Below, one piece after another: positions 8,982-17,102 of a stretch of 64,000 nucleotides of DNA. The translations under genes and the position numbers were made by a program. The DNA is from Bacteroidales bacterium. Its GTDB lineage: Bacteria; Bacteroidota; Bacteroidia; Bacteroidales; UBA932. The notes beneath the pieces were generated by a model. The model did not search any database. It saw nothing but the letters and a program-made list of their open reading frames with translations, and had not been told where the DNA came from. Positions within the stretch are counted from its first letter, which is position 1; each line of letters begins with the position of its first letter. The stretch lies in assembly GCA_017429475.1 (NCBI GenBank), contig JAFROX010000001.1:1-64000 (forward strand), written 5' to 3'.

Positions 8982-10436
8982 ATGAGCGCATTTTATCGTG
9001 ACATAGCCGGTAAGATTGGGGTGCCCTACAAGCGCCTCTCCATCGTCCGGAACCTGGACGGATTCCTATCGGACTCCGCAGTCCAGCGTGCGCTCACCAC
9101 GGAATCTGGTGTTCTCTTCGTCTCCGGCTCTCCGCTGTCGTTGAGGCTCCATTTCGAACTCCAATACAAGGTCGCGCAAGACACCCGATTCTGCTACATC
9201 TGTGAGCAGCCAGATCTCCTCCTGCCCGACATCCAGAGTGAGGCCTTCGTCACATCCTTTGCTGTGACCGACCTTTTTCCGAACATCCAGGACCGCAAGA
9301 CGCTCGCTGCCCAATCGCCCTCGGTACTCGAGGCGTTGTATGCAAAGCAAATCCCGGGATTCGTCTCGGCACCTGACCTCGCCCGTCATCTGCTGGAGAT
9401 TGAATTCGCATCCCGGATGACAGCAAAGCCGGTCTCCGATCCGATGGCTGACTTGACGGCCTTGATTCCCGCCTGGAACGACCTCAACGCATCCGTAGAG
9501 GCTGTTTCTGCCGCCGTATTGGAGTCCATCCGTCAGGATAAGTACGAAGCCATACGCCCGGCATTGGCGGCTCACAACAGCGCATTCCAGGCCTTTCTGG
9601 ACCAGTCATATTTTGCCGCCTTGCACGCCAGCCACGTGCTTGGTCCCAGAAGCGTCAACAAGATCCTGCCGTTCCTTTCCTTCAAGCACACAGTTGAAGA
9701 AAAGGTGGCCCTGCTGGTTGTGGACGGAATGGCTTGGTGGCAGTATCTGGTCTTGCGTGAACGTCTCGCTGCGTCGGAAATCATACCGTCAGATGCCACC
9801 ATCTTCGCTTGGATGCCCACCATTACGATGCTCTCCCGGCAGGCCATCTTCCGGGGCGATGTTCCGCAGCTGGACTACAAGCAAAGCCCTGCATCCGAAG
9901 AGAAACTCTGGTCTGCCTGGTGGACCGCGAAGGGTGTCCCTTCTTCAGACATCCAGTACATCTATGGTGACACCGAGCCGGAAGTCTGGTCCACAACGCA
10001 CAGACTGGCGCTGGTCTCCGTCACTTTGGACGAAGTGATGCACATCTCCGACGCTCCGGATCTGCTGCTTGCCTGCACCGAGGCTTGGGCACGGCGCTTC
10101 GCTCGTACCATTGCTTCGCTGAAAGATCAGGGCTTCACCATCTACATCACTACCGACCACGGTAATCTTCTTTCCGTCGGCGAGTCTCCGCTTTCGTCGG
10201 CCGAGAAGACTCACCTTTTCCAGGACGGTTCCCGTGGTGCCCGCCATCTCATCTACGATGCCGAGGCTCCGCTGCAGGAATTCCTGTCAGTCCACAGCAC
10301 ATCACCGTTCCTGGTTCACGACAATTGGCTGGTTTACCGGGGCGAGCAATCCTTCGCCAAAGCCGGTAAGCGGCAAATCACCCACGGCGGCTCCCACCTG
10401 TTGGAAGTGGCCATTCCATTCATCACGATACAATGA
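8982..10436 (+). CDS. pglZ: PglZ-domain protein of the BREX-like system
   Basis: A 484-residue PglZ-domain protein of the alkaline phosphatase superfamily, the hallmark component of BREX and Pgl systems. The metal-binding pattern is visible: LLVVDGMAWW at about residues 242-251, with the first Asp, and YITTDHGN at about 386-393, with the second Asp/His pair. The N-terminal half is helical and presumably mediates contacts with partners. I take the ATG at 8982 rather than a TTG nine bases earlier. PglZ proteins of type 1 BREX are usually over 800 residues, so this is a compact version, as in some minor BREX types. It overlaps the next gene by four bases (ATGA), which implies translational coupling. 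Confidence 0.88.
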   Translation: MSAFYRDIAGKIGVPYKRLSIVRNLDGFLSDSAVQRALTTESGVLFVSGSPLSLRLHFELQYKVAQDTRFCYICEQPDLLLPDIQSEAFVTSFAVTDLFPNIQDRKTLAAQSPSVLEALYAKQIPGFVSAPDLARHLLEIEFASRMTAKPVSDPMADLTALIPAWNDLNASVEAVSAAVLESIRQDKYEAIRPALAAHNSAFQAFLDQSYFAALHASHVLGPRSVNKILPFLSFKHTVEEKVALLVVDGMAWWQYLVLRERLAASEIIPSDATIFAWMPTITMLSRQAIFRGDVPQLDYKQSPASEEKLWSAWWTAKGVPSSDIQYIYGDTEPEVWSTTHRLALVSVTLDEVMHISDAPDLLLACTEAWARRFARTIASLKDQGFTIYITTDHGNLLSVGESPLSSAEKTHLFQDGSRGARHLIYDAEAPLQEFLSVHSTSPFLVHDNWLVYRGEQSFAKAGKRQITHGGSHLLEVAIPFITIQ

Positions 10437-11053
10437 CAAACAAAGTAGAAATAGGCATCAACCAACGCATCCCTATCTCGCTCTTGGAAATGGCCCTGCA
10501 AGCCACCCTGGAGGGGCAGGGCACACCCGAATACTTCGCCGAGCTGGCTGCAACCGAATACGAAGGCGAGAACCGCATACGTAAATCAACTTACGTGATG
10601 GGCCGTCTCACCAACCGCAATCCCTTGATGCCGTTCCTGCAGGATAATAAAGATTCCGTCATCGCTGCCCTTCGCAGCAAGACCGACCGTCCCATCATCC
10701 TGGCGGCGGTCATCAACTCCGCATACTCCTTTGGTTACGACCTCACCGCCATCTTGGGTAAATACCTCCACGTCCAGGCGCAGGTGACAACAGCCCTGCT
10801 GTCTTCCAAGTTGTCAGAGAAGTATGGCTCCAACCGAAGCCTTCCCAACGCAATGAACTGCATCATCCCGATGCTCATCGAGGCCGGCTTCTTCCATCGT
10901 CCGCGTCCCGGTTTCTTCGAGGCCATCCACCACAGCGGCTACTCTCCGCTGGCACTGGAGGCCTACCGTCGCTCATTCTTTGAGCACAACCCGATGATTC
11001 CCCGCGACGCCGACGTTTACACCTATCCTTACTTCGAATTCCTTGACCTGTAA
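10433..11053 (+). CDS. Unknown protein coupled to pglZ (BrxA-like position)
   Basis: A 206-residue, mostly helical soluble protein with no catalytic motif that I recognise. It overlaps pglZ by four bases and ends 14 bases before the Z1 gene, so it is translated with both. Size, helical character and position resemble the small BrxA (DUF1819-type) proteins of BREX, which bind DNA, but I cannot show homology by eye. Regions such as LRSKTDRPIILAAVINSAYSF and the C-terminal IPRDADVYTYPYFEFLDL would be good seeds for a profile search. A structural or DNA-binding accessory role is an inference. Confidence 0.8.
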   Translation: MTNKVEIGINQRIPISLLEMALQATLEGQGTPEYFAELAATEYEGENRIRKSTYVMGRLTNRNPLMPFLQDNKDSVIAALRSKTDRPIILAAVINSAYSFGYDLTAILGKYLHVQAQVTTALLSSKLSEKYGSNRSLPNAMNCIIPMLIEAGFFHRPRPGFFEAIHHSGYSPLALEAYRRSFFEHNPMIPRDADVYTYPYFEFLDL

Positions 11054-11067
11054 AAAGATGCCCCTAT

Positions 11068-13962
11068 ATGAAGCAATTTGATACCCTTGCCAAACTGCTG
11101 GACTTTATGCACAACCTTGAGGAGTGCGGAATGCCCATTCCTCCAGAGCTGTACGAACAGAAGGCCCGTCTGGAAGAGCGTGAGCGCATCGATGAGAACG
11201 AATTCGTCTTCTCCACGATGAAGGCCCACAACCGCTTTATGACTGATGCTAAAGAGCAGTGCGTCCGGGATATGGTGGACCAGTTGCTCGTGGAAGGCCC
11301 GGGCGCAACAGATCCGTGTCTCCTCCTGGGAAATGTCCAGTGCGGTAAGACGGATACCTTCGAGAGCATTATGGGCCTCTCTATGGACCGGGGTATCGAT
11401 GTCTGCATCGTTCTCACAAAGAATTCCAATACGCTGGCGGAACAGACCAAAGAGCGCCTGCGCAACGACTTCAAATACTTCGCGGAGAACGGCACCACTT
11501 CCCAGAAGGTAATCGTCCGCATCTTCGACATTATGGACCTCATCCACGAGGACCTGGGAACAATGGCCGAAGACCCGCGCAACCGCTTCATCATCGTCTG
11601 TAAAAAGGAGAACAAGAACCTCCAGCACCTGATTACGCTCTTCACCGAGAAGAGTCCGGAACTGGCCCGCAGGGAAGTGCTCATCGTTGATGATGAGGCA
11701 GACTTCGCATCCAGAGCATACTATCAGCGAGCCGGCGAATTTGAGCTGCTCAAGATTTCCGACCTCATTGAGCAGTTCCGCAAGATTCCGCGCTACCATC
11801 GCTATATGCAGGTCACGGCCACACCATATTCCCTCTACCTGCAGCCGGATGGCTCCATCCAGCTTCGCTATGGCAAGGAAGCGTCACCTTGGTTGCCTCG
11901 TTACACCGGCCTGGTTCCGGTCCACGACAAATATGTCGGTGGCCACCAATACTACGTTGAGTCCAAGGACGAGAACTCCATGTACTCACACCTCCACAAG
12001 GAAGTGACCGACCTCTGCATCCAGCAGCTCAGTGAGCGCAAGGACGACTACAAGACCTCCCGTGCCCATTCCGACAACATTCTGGACCTCTCTAAGTCCA
12101 TCATCGGCTACTTGATGGCAGCCGCGATCCGCTCACTGCAGGAAGAGAAGAAAGGCCAGACCTACAAATCATCCTGCCTCATCCACGTGGAAATCAACAA
12201 GAAATACCACGAATGGCAGGAGGAACTCATCACCAGCATCATCGAGGACGTTCGTGAATCTTTCCTCAAGTCCCAGAACGCCGACCTCCACCTTCTGAGC
12301 ATCCAGCAGGACGCCTACGAAGACTACCGGCAGTCCAACGTCAAAGCCAGGGAAGCCGGCCTTATCAAAGAGGATTTCCCGTCCTGGACAGACGTTGAGG
12401 CACGGATGCGGAAGATTCTTCGCTTCCAGGACTACAGCATCAATGTGGTTAACTCCTCCGATCCCGGTAAGGTCCGCACGATGCTCGACAACCGTGGCCA
12501 GCTCAAACTGACACGAACTGCCAACTTCTTCATTGGTGGCACCATCCTCGACCGAGGCATTACCTTGGACAATATGCTCTGCTTCTTCTACGGCCGTGAC
12601 CCCAAGAAGTTCCAGATGGACACAGTTATCCAGCACGCCCGTATGTACGGTGCCCGTGACAAGGAAGACATGGCCGTCACCCGCTTCTTCACCACCGAGA
12701 AGATTTACCAGGTGTTGGAGATGATGAACACCTTCGACGACATCCTGCGCGACTACCTGGTCAAGCACAAAGAGAATGTCCGCACCGAAGACATCACCTC
12801 CATCGTCATCGGCTACGATTCCCGCATCAAACCGAGCGCCCAGAGCAAATTCCGCCCAGCAAACACCCGCGTCATCCGGGCCAAGCAGCGTATCCTGCCC
12901 ATTGGCTTCCAGACCGGCTCCTACGATGAGATAGCCGGTATTGTCTCCAAGATAGACAAACTCATTATGACGGCCCCGGGCTATAAGGTCGATGACTACT
13001 TCCTCATCGACTTTGAACTGGCCGCCAAGATTATCCAGCTCATCAACGACACCTTCATCTATAGCGAGGAATACGCCAATGTGGACTACAGGTGGGATAC
13101 CAACGAGATGCTTACCATCCTCGACAACCTCACCTACAACACCGACGGCAAACTCTGGTGCCTCCAGCGTACCGGCCGCAACTCCAGCCGCCTCCGCGAG
13201 AATGGGAAATACCGTGACGCTCCGGATGATGGTCGTACCGATAAACCGGCAGAAGTGGCCATCGACCGCCCGGCACTCTTGCTTTTCCGAGAGAACGGCT
13301 CCCAGAGCCAGGGCTGGCGCAACGCTCCCTTCTACTGGCCGCTGCTCTTCACGCCCGAGAACACGCAAGACGGAATCTTCACCATCAATGCCGACAAACG
13401 CATCCGCAAACCCAAACCGGCCATCGAACTGGAAAAGGTCAAATACCTCCCCAAAGAAGAAGTTCTCAACGTCACGATGGAACTCGGCCCGTTTATGGAC
13501 ATCATCCTCGGTCTCCAGGATGTCGAGCACCGCATCATCAAGCCCACCACCCAATCCCTCTATCTCGCACGGGACGAACGAGGTCAGTTGATGTTGGCTC
13601 CCGGTATCCCCGCCGACAAAGAATACAGCGTCTATGACGTGGTGAACGGCCTATTCCCGTTTGCCCTCAAACCCTTCAAGTACATCCACTTCCGCTGCTC
13701 CCGAGACAATTCCGGTTCCAAACTGCTTGTCTCTCTCCAGCGGAGCAAGCCCTACGAACTCGTCCCCGAAGCCTATGAAGACACCGACATCGTCTACAAC
13801 AGCAGCGGTAAAGGACGTGAAATGACCTATGGCAACCGCGCCCAATGGTACGTCTTCTACAACATCGACGAAGTCCTCGAATACAAGATGACCGACAAGG
13901 ACGCCGAACGCTTCAAAGAATATCAGGAAGAACTCAACGCAGCCGATGCAGAACAGGAATAA
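11068..13962 (+). CDS. Z1-domain helicase-like protein
   Basis: A 964-residue superfamily 2-like ATPase with a Z1 domain. The Walker A variant GNVQCGKT is at about residues 89-96 and the DEAD-like Walker B (IVDDEADFA) at about 207. A VTATPYS motif III is near 249. The Z1-type core GGTILDRGITLDNM is at about 490-505, followed by a Q..R..R-like motif VI (IQHARMYGAR) near 518. Z1 proteins occur next to restriction and other defence genes and are predicted to be DNA translocases or helicases linked to nuclease activity. No separate nuclease motif is visible here; the C-terminal ~400 residues are uncharacterised. It lies 14 bases after the BrxA-like gene and 16 before the PIN gene, so it may take the place of the BREX helicase or Lon-like component. 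Confidence 0.87.
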   Translation: MKQFDTLAKLLDFMHNLEECGMPIPPELYEQKARLEERERIDENEFVFSTMKAHNRFMTDAKEQCVRDMVDQLLVEGPGATDPCLLLGNVQCGKTDTFESIMGLSMDRGIDVCIVLTKNSNTLAEQTKERLRNDFKYFAENGTTSQKVIVRIFDIMDLIHEDLGTMAEDPRNRFIIVCKKENKNLQHLITLFTEKSPELARREVLIVDDEADFASRAYYQRAGEFELLKISDLIEQFRKIPRYHRYMQVTATPYSLYLQPDGSIQLRYGKEASPWLPRYTGLVPVHDKYVGGHQYYVESKDENSMYSHLHKEVTDLCIQQLSERKDDYKTSRAHSDNILDLSKSIIGYLMAAAIRSLQEEKKGQTYKSSCLIHVEINKKYHEWQEELITSIIEDVRESFLKSQNADLHLLSIQQDAYEDYRQSNVKAREAGLIKEDFPSWTDVEARMRKILRFQDYSINVVNSSDPGKVRTMLDNRGQLKLTRTANFFIGGTILDRGITLDNMLCFFYGRDPKKFQMDTVIQHARMYGARDKEDMAVTRFFTTEKIYQVLEMMNTFDDILRDYLVKHKENVRTEDITSIVIGYDSRIKPSAQSKFRPANTRVIRAKQRILPIGFQTGSYDEIAGIVSKIDKLIMTAPGYKVDDYFLIDFELAAKIIQLINDTFIYSEEYANVDYRWDTNEMLTILDNLTYNTDGKLWCLQRTGRNSSRLRENGKYRDAPDDGRTDKPAEVAIDRPALLLFRENGSQSQGWRNAPFYWPLLFTPENTQDGIFTINADKRIRKPKPAIELEKVKYLPKEEVLNVTMELGPFMDIILGLQDVEHRIIKPTTQSLYLARDERGQLMLAPGIPADKEYSVYDVVNGLFPFALKPFKYIHFRCSRDNSGSKLLVSLQRSKPYELVPEAYEDTDIVYNSSGKGREMTYGNRAQWYVFYNIDEVLEYKMTDKDAERFKEYQEELNAADAEQE

Positions 13963-13978
13963 TTAATCGATTTGATAG

Positions 13979-15226
13979 ATGAAGTACCTGTTTCTGGACA
14001 CCAATGTTTTTCTGCATTACAACTCTTTCGAGGATATTCCTTGGAAGGAGTTGGTGTCGGATGAATTTACTATCGTGATTGCTCCAGTAGTTCAGCAAGA
14101 ACTTGATAAACACAAGGATCAGTCTCGTGAGAAGATTCAGAAGAGGGCGCGTAAGGTGTCAAGTCTTCTATTCGATTACTTGATTGGAAACAAAGAATGT
14201 AGGGTGCCAATTGTCAGATGTAAGGAGCCTGTTCCAACAGAGGAAGACAGGATGAATATGGACTTATCCGTCAACGATAATCGGATAATACTGGCTGCCT
14301 TGAAATCTGGTTATAGTATTGATGATGTTGTTTTTGTCACAGGCGACAGAAATAACATCTTTAGAGCGATAGATCATAACCTTGGGCATCTGTTCCTTGA
14401 TGAAAAGTACAAACTTAAACCGGAAAAAACTGAGGCTGAGAAGCGGATTGAGGAATTGGAGAAAGAATTGAAGGATGCGAAAGAAAGGGTGCCTGATCCC
14501 AAAATCCAGTTTGAGGATGGAAGTACAACCATTTTATTCAATCGATACGCAGCAGAAGATGTCGATGCAATCGTGGAAGAAAGGATGTCGGCCGTTGAAA
14601 AGGAAGTTCCTGAGATTCATTTCGAAGAAAGTGGTGAAGGAGCCATTCCGGACTTCAAACGCACAATAATGGCCTTGCAGGGGACGTGGTATCCACATTA
14701 CAACGAAGAGCGGCAGGAATACCTGAATGAAGAAAGGGCTTATCAGATACTTGCAGTTAAACGAGATTGTCTGGACAATCGTTTTGCACGTATTTCTCTA
14801 CGATTAAAGAATGATGGTAATTCACCTACTGGCGAAGAAAAAGTATTCATTAAGATTCCGGAGCAGGTCAAGGTCTATACTAAGCGGAAAAGTAGAGAAA
14901 GATGCCAATATGTTAAACCTTTAAAGCCAGGAGGAGGATTGGTTGCATTGCCTCGTGAAACACGAAGAAGTCTGTTGGATGCAGCTATCCCTTACACGGG
15001 TCCCGACAATTATATTTGGATGTGGAATCCGGATAAACCGATTGACCACAGTGGTTATTTTGAACTCTCCCCGGAGTCTGTGATGCAGAAACTATCTGAA
15101 GACCTGGGATTTGAGTTTTACATTGACTTACAATTTGAGCAGAGTTTCGATATTCAATGGGTTCTTCTCGATGAGTATCTACCTGATTATGTGGGTGGTA
15201 TTCTATCAGTTAATATCAGTGATTAG
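13979..15226 (+). CDS. PIN-domain nuclease with C-terminal extension
   Basis: A 415-residue protein. The N-terminal PIN domain (about 1-150) starts with FLDTNVFLH, carrying the first acidic residue, and has later conserved acidic positions in SVNDNRIILAA and VFVTGDRNN. A Glu/Lys-rich predicted coiled coil follows at about 145-170 (AEKRIEELEKELKDAKE). The last ~240 residues are an unrecognised domain that may sense a ligand or partner. PIN domains are metal-dependent RNases or nucleases, so this is a likely effector. It follows the Z1 gene by 16 bases and is the last gene of the island. Its codon use is more AT-rich than that of the Z1, pglZ and ATPase genes, which suggests a separate origin. 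Confidence 0.85.
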   Translation: MKYLFLDTNVFLHYNSFEDIPWKELVSDEFTIVIAPVVQQELDKHKDQSREKIQKRARKVSSLLFDYLIGNKECRVPIVRCKEPVPTEEDRMNMDLSVNDNRIILAALKSGYSIDDVVFVTGDRNNIFRAIDHNLGHLFLDEKYKLKPEKTEAEKRIEELEKELKDAKERVPDPKIQFEDGSTTILFNRYAAEDVDAIVEERMSAVEKEVPEIHFEESGEGAIPDFKRTIMALQGTWYPHYNEERQEYLNEERAYQILAVKRDCLDNRFARISLRLKNDGNSPTGEEKVFIKIPEQVKVYTKRKSRERCQYVKPLKPGGGLVALPRETRRSLLDAAIPYTGPDNYIWMWNPDKPIDHSGYFELSPESVMQKLSEDLGFEFYIDLQFEQSFDIQWVLLDEYLPDYVGGILSVNISD

Positions 15227-15229
15227 CCT

Positions 15230-15349
15230 ATGGACCAGCCCAAAATATCCCGCATCCTGCGCCTGATATTTCTAATGTCAAGGAATCGAGTCTTCACAGT
15301 GGATATAATTGATGAAGAGTCCGTAGCTGCGTTAAGGGCACTGGCGTGA
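15230..15349 (+). pseudogene. Truncated N-terminus of a WYL-type regulator
   Basis: Three bases after the PIN gene an ATG opens a 39-codon frame. Its first ~30 residues (MDQPKISRILRLIFLMSRN, then a VFTVDIIDEE segment) match the helix-turn-helix start typical of Bacteroidota WYL-domain regulators. After that the frame turns into an unrelated SVAALRALA tail and stops at 15347-15349. No WYL domain follows. I read it as a gene remnant cut at about 15320 by the recombination that set the right edge of the island. Confidence 0.5.
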
Positions 15350-15574
15350 GGGCGAAGAAGCGGCTGAGCGGAGTTCCGCCGCCCGGGAGCGATGCTGTAT
15401 GAGCCACGTTAGGGCTGGACTGAGTTTGAGGCAGGCAAGTCATTGCCTGTCGAAGACGAAGGACAGGACTAAAAGGGCGAGTTCGTCGCGACAGGCGGAC
15501 GCAGCGTGAGACGCCGCCCGAGCGTCTTTGTGCCCTCTGAGCCGCTGGCTGGCGCAAGGGCTGCAGGAATGTGT
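15350..15574. other. GC-rich structured non-coding segment
   Basis: I find no credible gene here. The segment is GC-rich and full of short inverted repeats, for example CAGGCAA-GTCA-TTGCCTG at 15432-15449 and a GGCGG/CCGCC pair near 15494-15520. Its composition recalls bases 1-110 at the other end of the island. It may be a non-coding repeat used as a recombination site, or an unknown structured RNA. Confidence 0.35.
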
Positions 15575-15582
15575 TATCTTTG
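15575..15582 (+). promoter_or_regulatory. -7 promoter element TATCTTTG
   Basis: This perfect Bacteroidota -7 box lies 13 bases before the ATG at 15596. It places that ATG, rather than any upstream in-frame start, as the beginning of the membrane protein gene. Confidence 0.65.
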
Positions 15583-15595
15583 CAGTTGCAAAGTA

Positions 15596-16084
15596 ATGAA
15601 TATGACTTTCCTCATCGAATCTATCATAGCCTGCGCGGTTTTTACGTTGTTCGTGTTCCTGATGTCCAGGAATCCGGTCAAGACTGTCTTCAACTACCCT
15701 CCGGCCATCATTGCGCGTTGCGAGGAGCTTGGTCTGGTGGATGCGGGCAACAGGCCTGGAAGTGCGATATTCTACGCAAAGAAGGGCTTTGCGATGGTGA
15801 TATTCGGAGTGCTGCTGGGGTTGCTGGTGCGCTATGTCAATGGATGCACGACATATTGGGGCGGCGTGCTGACGGCTTATGCACTCTGGTGCGTGGTGAA
15901 CTGGTTCGATGCTTTCGTTCTGGACTGCATCTGGTTCTGCCACGACAAGCATTTCGTGATTCCCGGCACTGAGGATATGGTGGCCGACTACCACGACTAC
16001 TGGTTCCACATCAAGGGCGGCCTGATCGGGATGCTGCTGGCCATTCCCGCAGCGCTGATTGCCGGAGTTGTCGTTGTGCTATAG
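15596..16084 (+). CDS. Small integral membrane protein, unknown function
   Basis: A 162-residue membrane protein with about four hydrophobic segments: roughly residues 3-22, 54-75, 77-100 and a C-terminal one at 143-162. A soluble stretch between the third and fourth is rich in His, Asp and Trp (FCHDKHFVIPGTEDMVADYHDYWFH when read in parts), which could coordinate a metal. I do not recognise the family. The start is fixed by the TATCTTTG box just upstream. It stands alone between the island and the convergent hicAB pair. Confidence 0.7.
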   Translation: MNMTFLIESIIACAVFTLFVFLMSRNPVKTVFNYPPAIIARCEELGLVDAGNRPGSAIFYAKKGFAMVIFGVLLGLLVRYVNGCTTYWGGVLTAYALWCVVNWFDAFVLDCIWFCHDKHFVIPGTEDMVADYHDYWFHIKGGLIGMLLAIPAALIAGVVVVL

Positions 16085-16098
16085 GATATCAGAGGATA

Positions 16099-16500
16099 TT
16101 AAATAAAGCGGATTGCAGTCAGATCTCGGGCGAATCGCTCCACGCCAGCCTGTATTTTGGCGACAGTGCTGGCTGATGGCTTGCGACGGCCGTGAAGGAA
16201 GTGTCCGAGTTGAGCCTGGCTAACTCCAGTAATCCGTTCCAGACCGGCAAGGCTGAATGCCTTGCTGTATTCCTCCAGAAAACTTGCGGTGTCATAATAG
16301 AAGGAACAATCAACCTCTTCGAATTGTTTGCCGTGTCTTGCGTAATATTCGCGGATACCTTCATAAGACTTTTTGAAGTCATCGATTGCTTCTTCAACTG
16401 TAGCCCCCTCTCCCGTACAACCATAGTCCAAGCCGGCTTCTTGCATATAAGCAGAGTATCCAAACTCTGCCAACTCAATATATACTTTTACCTGTTTCAT
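16099..16500 (-). CDS. hicB: HicB-family antitoxin with HTH domain
   Basis: A 133-residue antitoxin. The N-terminal ~65 residues have the HicB partial RNase H-like fold (KVYIELAEFGYSAYMQEAG, then ATVEEAIDDFKKSYEGI). The C-terminal half contains a Cro/C1-type helix-turn-helix (LERITGVSQAQLGHFLHGR). HicB neutralises HicA and represses the operon. I use the ATG at 16500 and not a TTG six bases upstream. It follows hicA by 11 bases in the usual toxin-first order. The DNA-binding domain fits the palindrome that overlaps the hicA promoter. Confidence 0.9.
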   Translation of the reverse strand: MKQVKVYIELAEFGYSAYMQEAGLDYGCTGEGATVEEAIDDFKKSYEGIREYYARHGKQFEEVDCSFYYDTASFLEEYSKAFSLAGLERITGVSQAQLGHFLHGRRKPSASTVAKIQAGVERFARDLTAIRFI

Positions 16501-16511
16501 AGTCAAATAAT

Positions 16512-16709
16512 CTATTTCATAAAACTAATTCCTGCATCACGCATTATTTGATGCAAAGTTCCCTTAGGGACTTCATTAGTGCTATGGTTACTCATCTTAA
16601 AAATCCTTCCTGTAATAGGACTATACCAAAGCGGATGGCCGTTCGCCTGTTCGCCAGTGTAGTAGCAGTTGCATTTTCGCAGTCTTCTCTCCAATTCAGC
16701 GTATTTCAT
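16512..16709 (-). CDS. hicA: HicA-family mRNA interferase toxin
   Basis: A 65-residue toxin of the HicA family, which cleaves mRNA in the absence of HicB. It shows the small double-stranded RNA-binding-like fold with the conserved pattern NGHPLWYSP, then FKMSNHSTNEVPKGTL and an IMRDAGIS ending. The His in SNHS is the likely catalytic residue. I start at the ATG at 16709, which begins MKYAELERRL; longer upstream frames run through the promoter and operator. The usual length of HicA is 60-80 residues, so it looks intact. Confidence 0.88.
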   Translation of the reverse strand: MKYAELERRLRKCNCYYTGEQANGHPLWYSPITGRIFKMSNHSTNEVPKGTLHQIMRDAGISFMK

Positions 16710-16720
16710 AAAATACAACG

Positions 16721-16742
16721 CAAGTGTAGGAAAAATCCTACA
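16721..16742 (-). promoter_or_regulatory. hicAB promoter and palindromic operator
   Basis: On the minus strand a TACACTTG -7 box (16721-16728) lies just upstream of hicA, with TTTG 20 bases further upstream as a -33 box. The perfect inverted repeat TGTAGGA-AAAA-TCCTACA at 16725-16742 overlaps the -7 box. It is a good candidate for the HicB operator and for autoregulation. Confidence 0.6.
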
Positions 16743-16786
16743 GTAAAACAAATGATTCACAATCTTTCTTGCTAAGCTAAGTGATG

Positions 16787-16837
16787 CAATCTGAAAAAAA
16801 TATACCCTAGCGACAATGGCGTAACTATTGTCGCTAG
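16787..16837. repeat. Hairpin plus A/T-tract element, copy 1
   Basis: CTAGCGACAAT (16807-16817) and ATTGTCGCTAG (16827-16837) form a perfect 11-bp inverted repeat with a 9-base spacer. Read on the minus strand it is followed by a run of seven T, like an intrinsic terminator, yet no minus-strand gene lies upstream. A related sequence with the same A-run and stem is at 48351-48390. Confidence 0.5.
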
Positions 16838-17102
16838 ACACACAAAAGCCCAAAATTCAGAATTAGCATTAAGTTTTCAAGAAAACCACCAAATCGTGCT
16901 TTCTCTGTCGATCATTGGTTATTTTGTTCTCTAGTTTAAGCATTAAATTTTCGGTTGCATGCAACAGAATGGGCAGAAAACTCATCACAATTTGTGATGA
17001 CATTAAGATGGGAAAATAGATTTCAAATAGAGTACGGGCAAACTGTTCTTTTCATAATTCGTTGAGAAAAAACGCAATGTTTAACAATCAATAATAGTCA
17101 TT
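16838..17102. other. AT-rich intergenic region with a palindrome
   Basis: No gene is apparent. The only clear structure is the 8-bp inverted repeat TCATCACA-ATT-TGTGATGA at 16982-17000, about 100 bases before the small ORF at 17103. It could be an operator. Confidence 0.4.
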
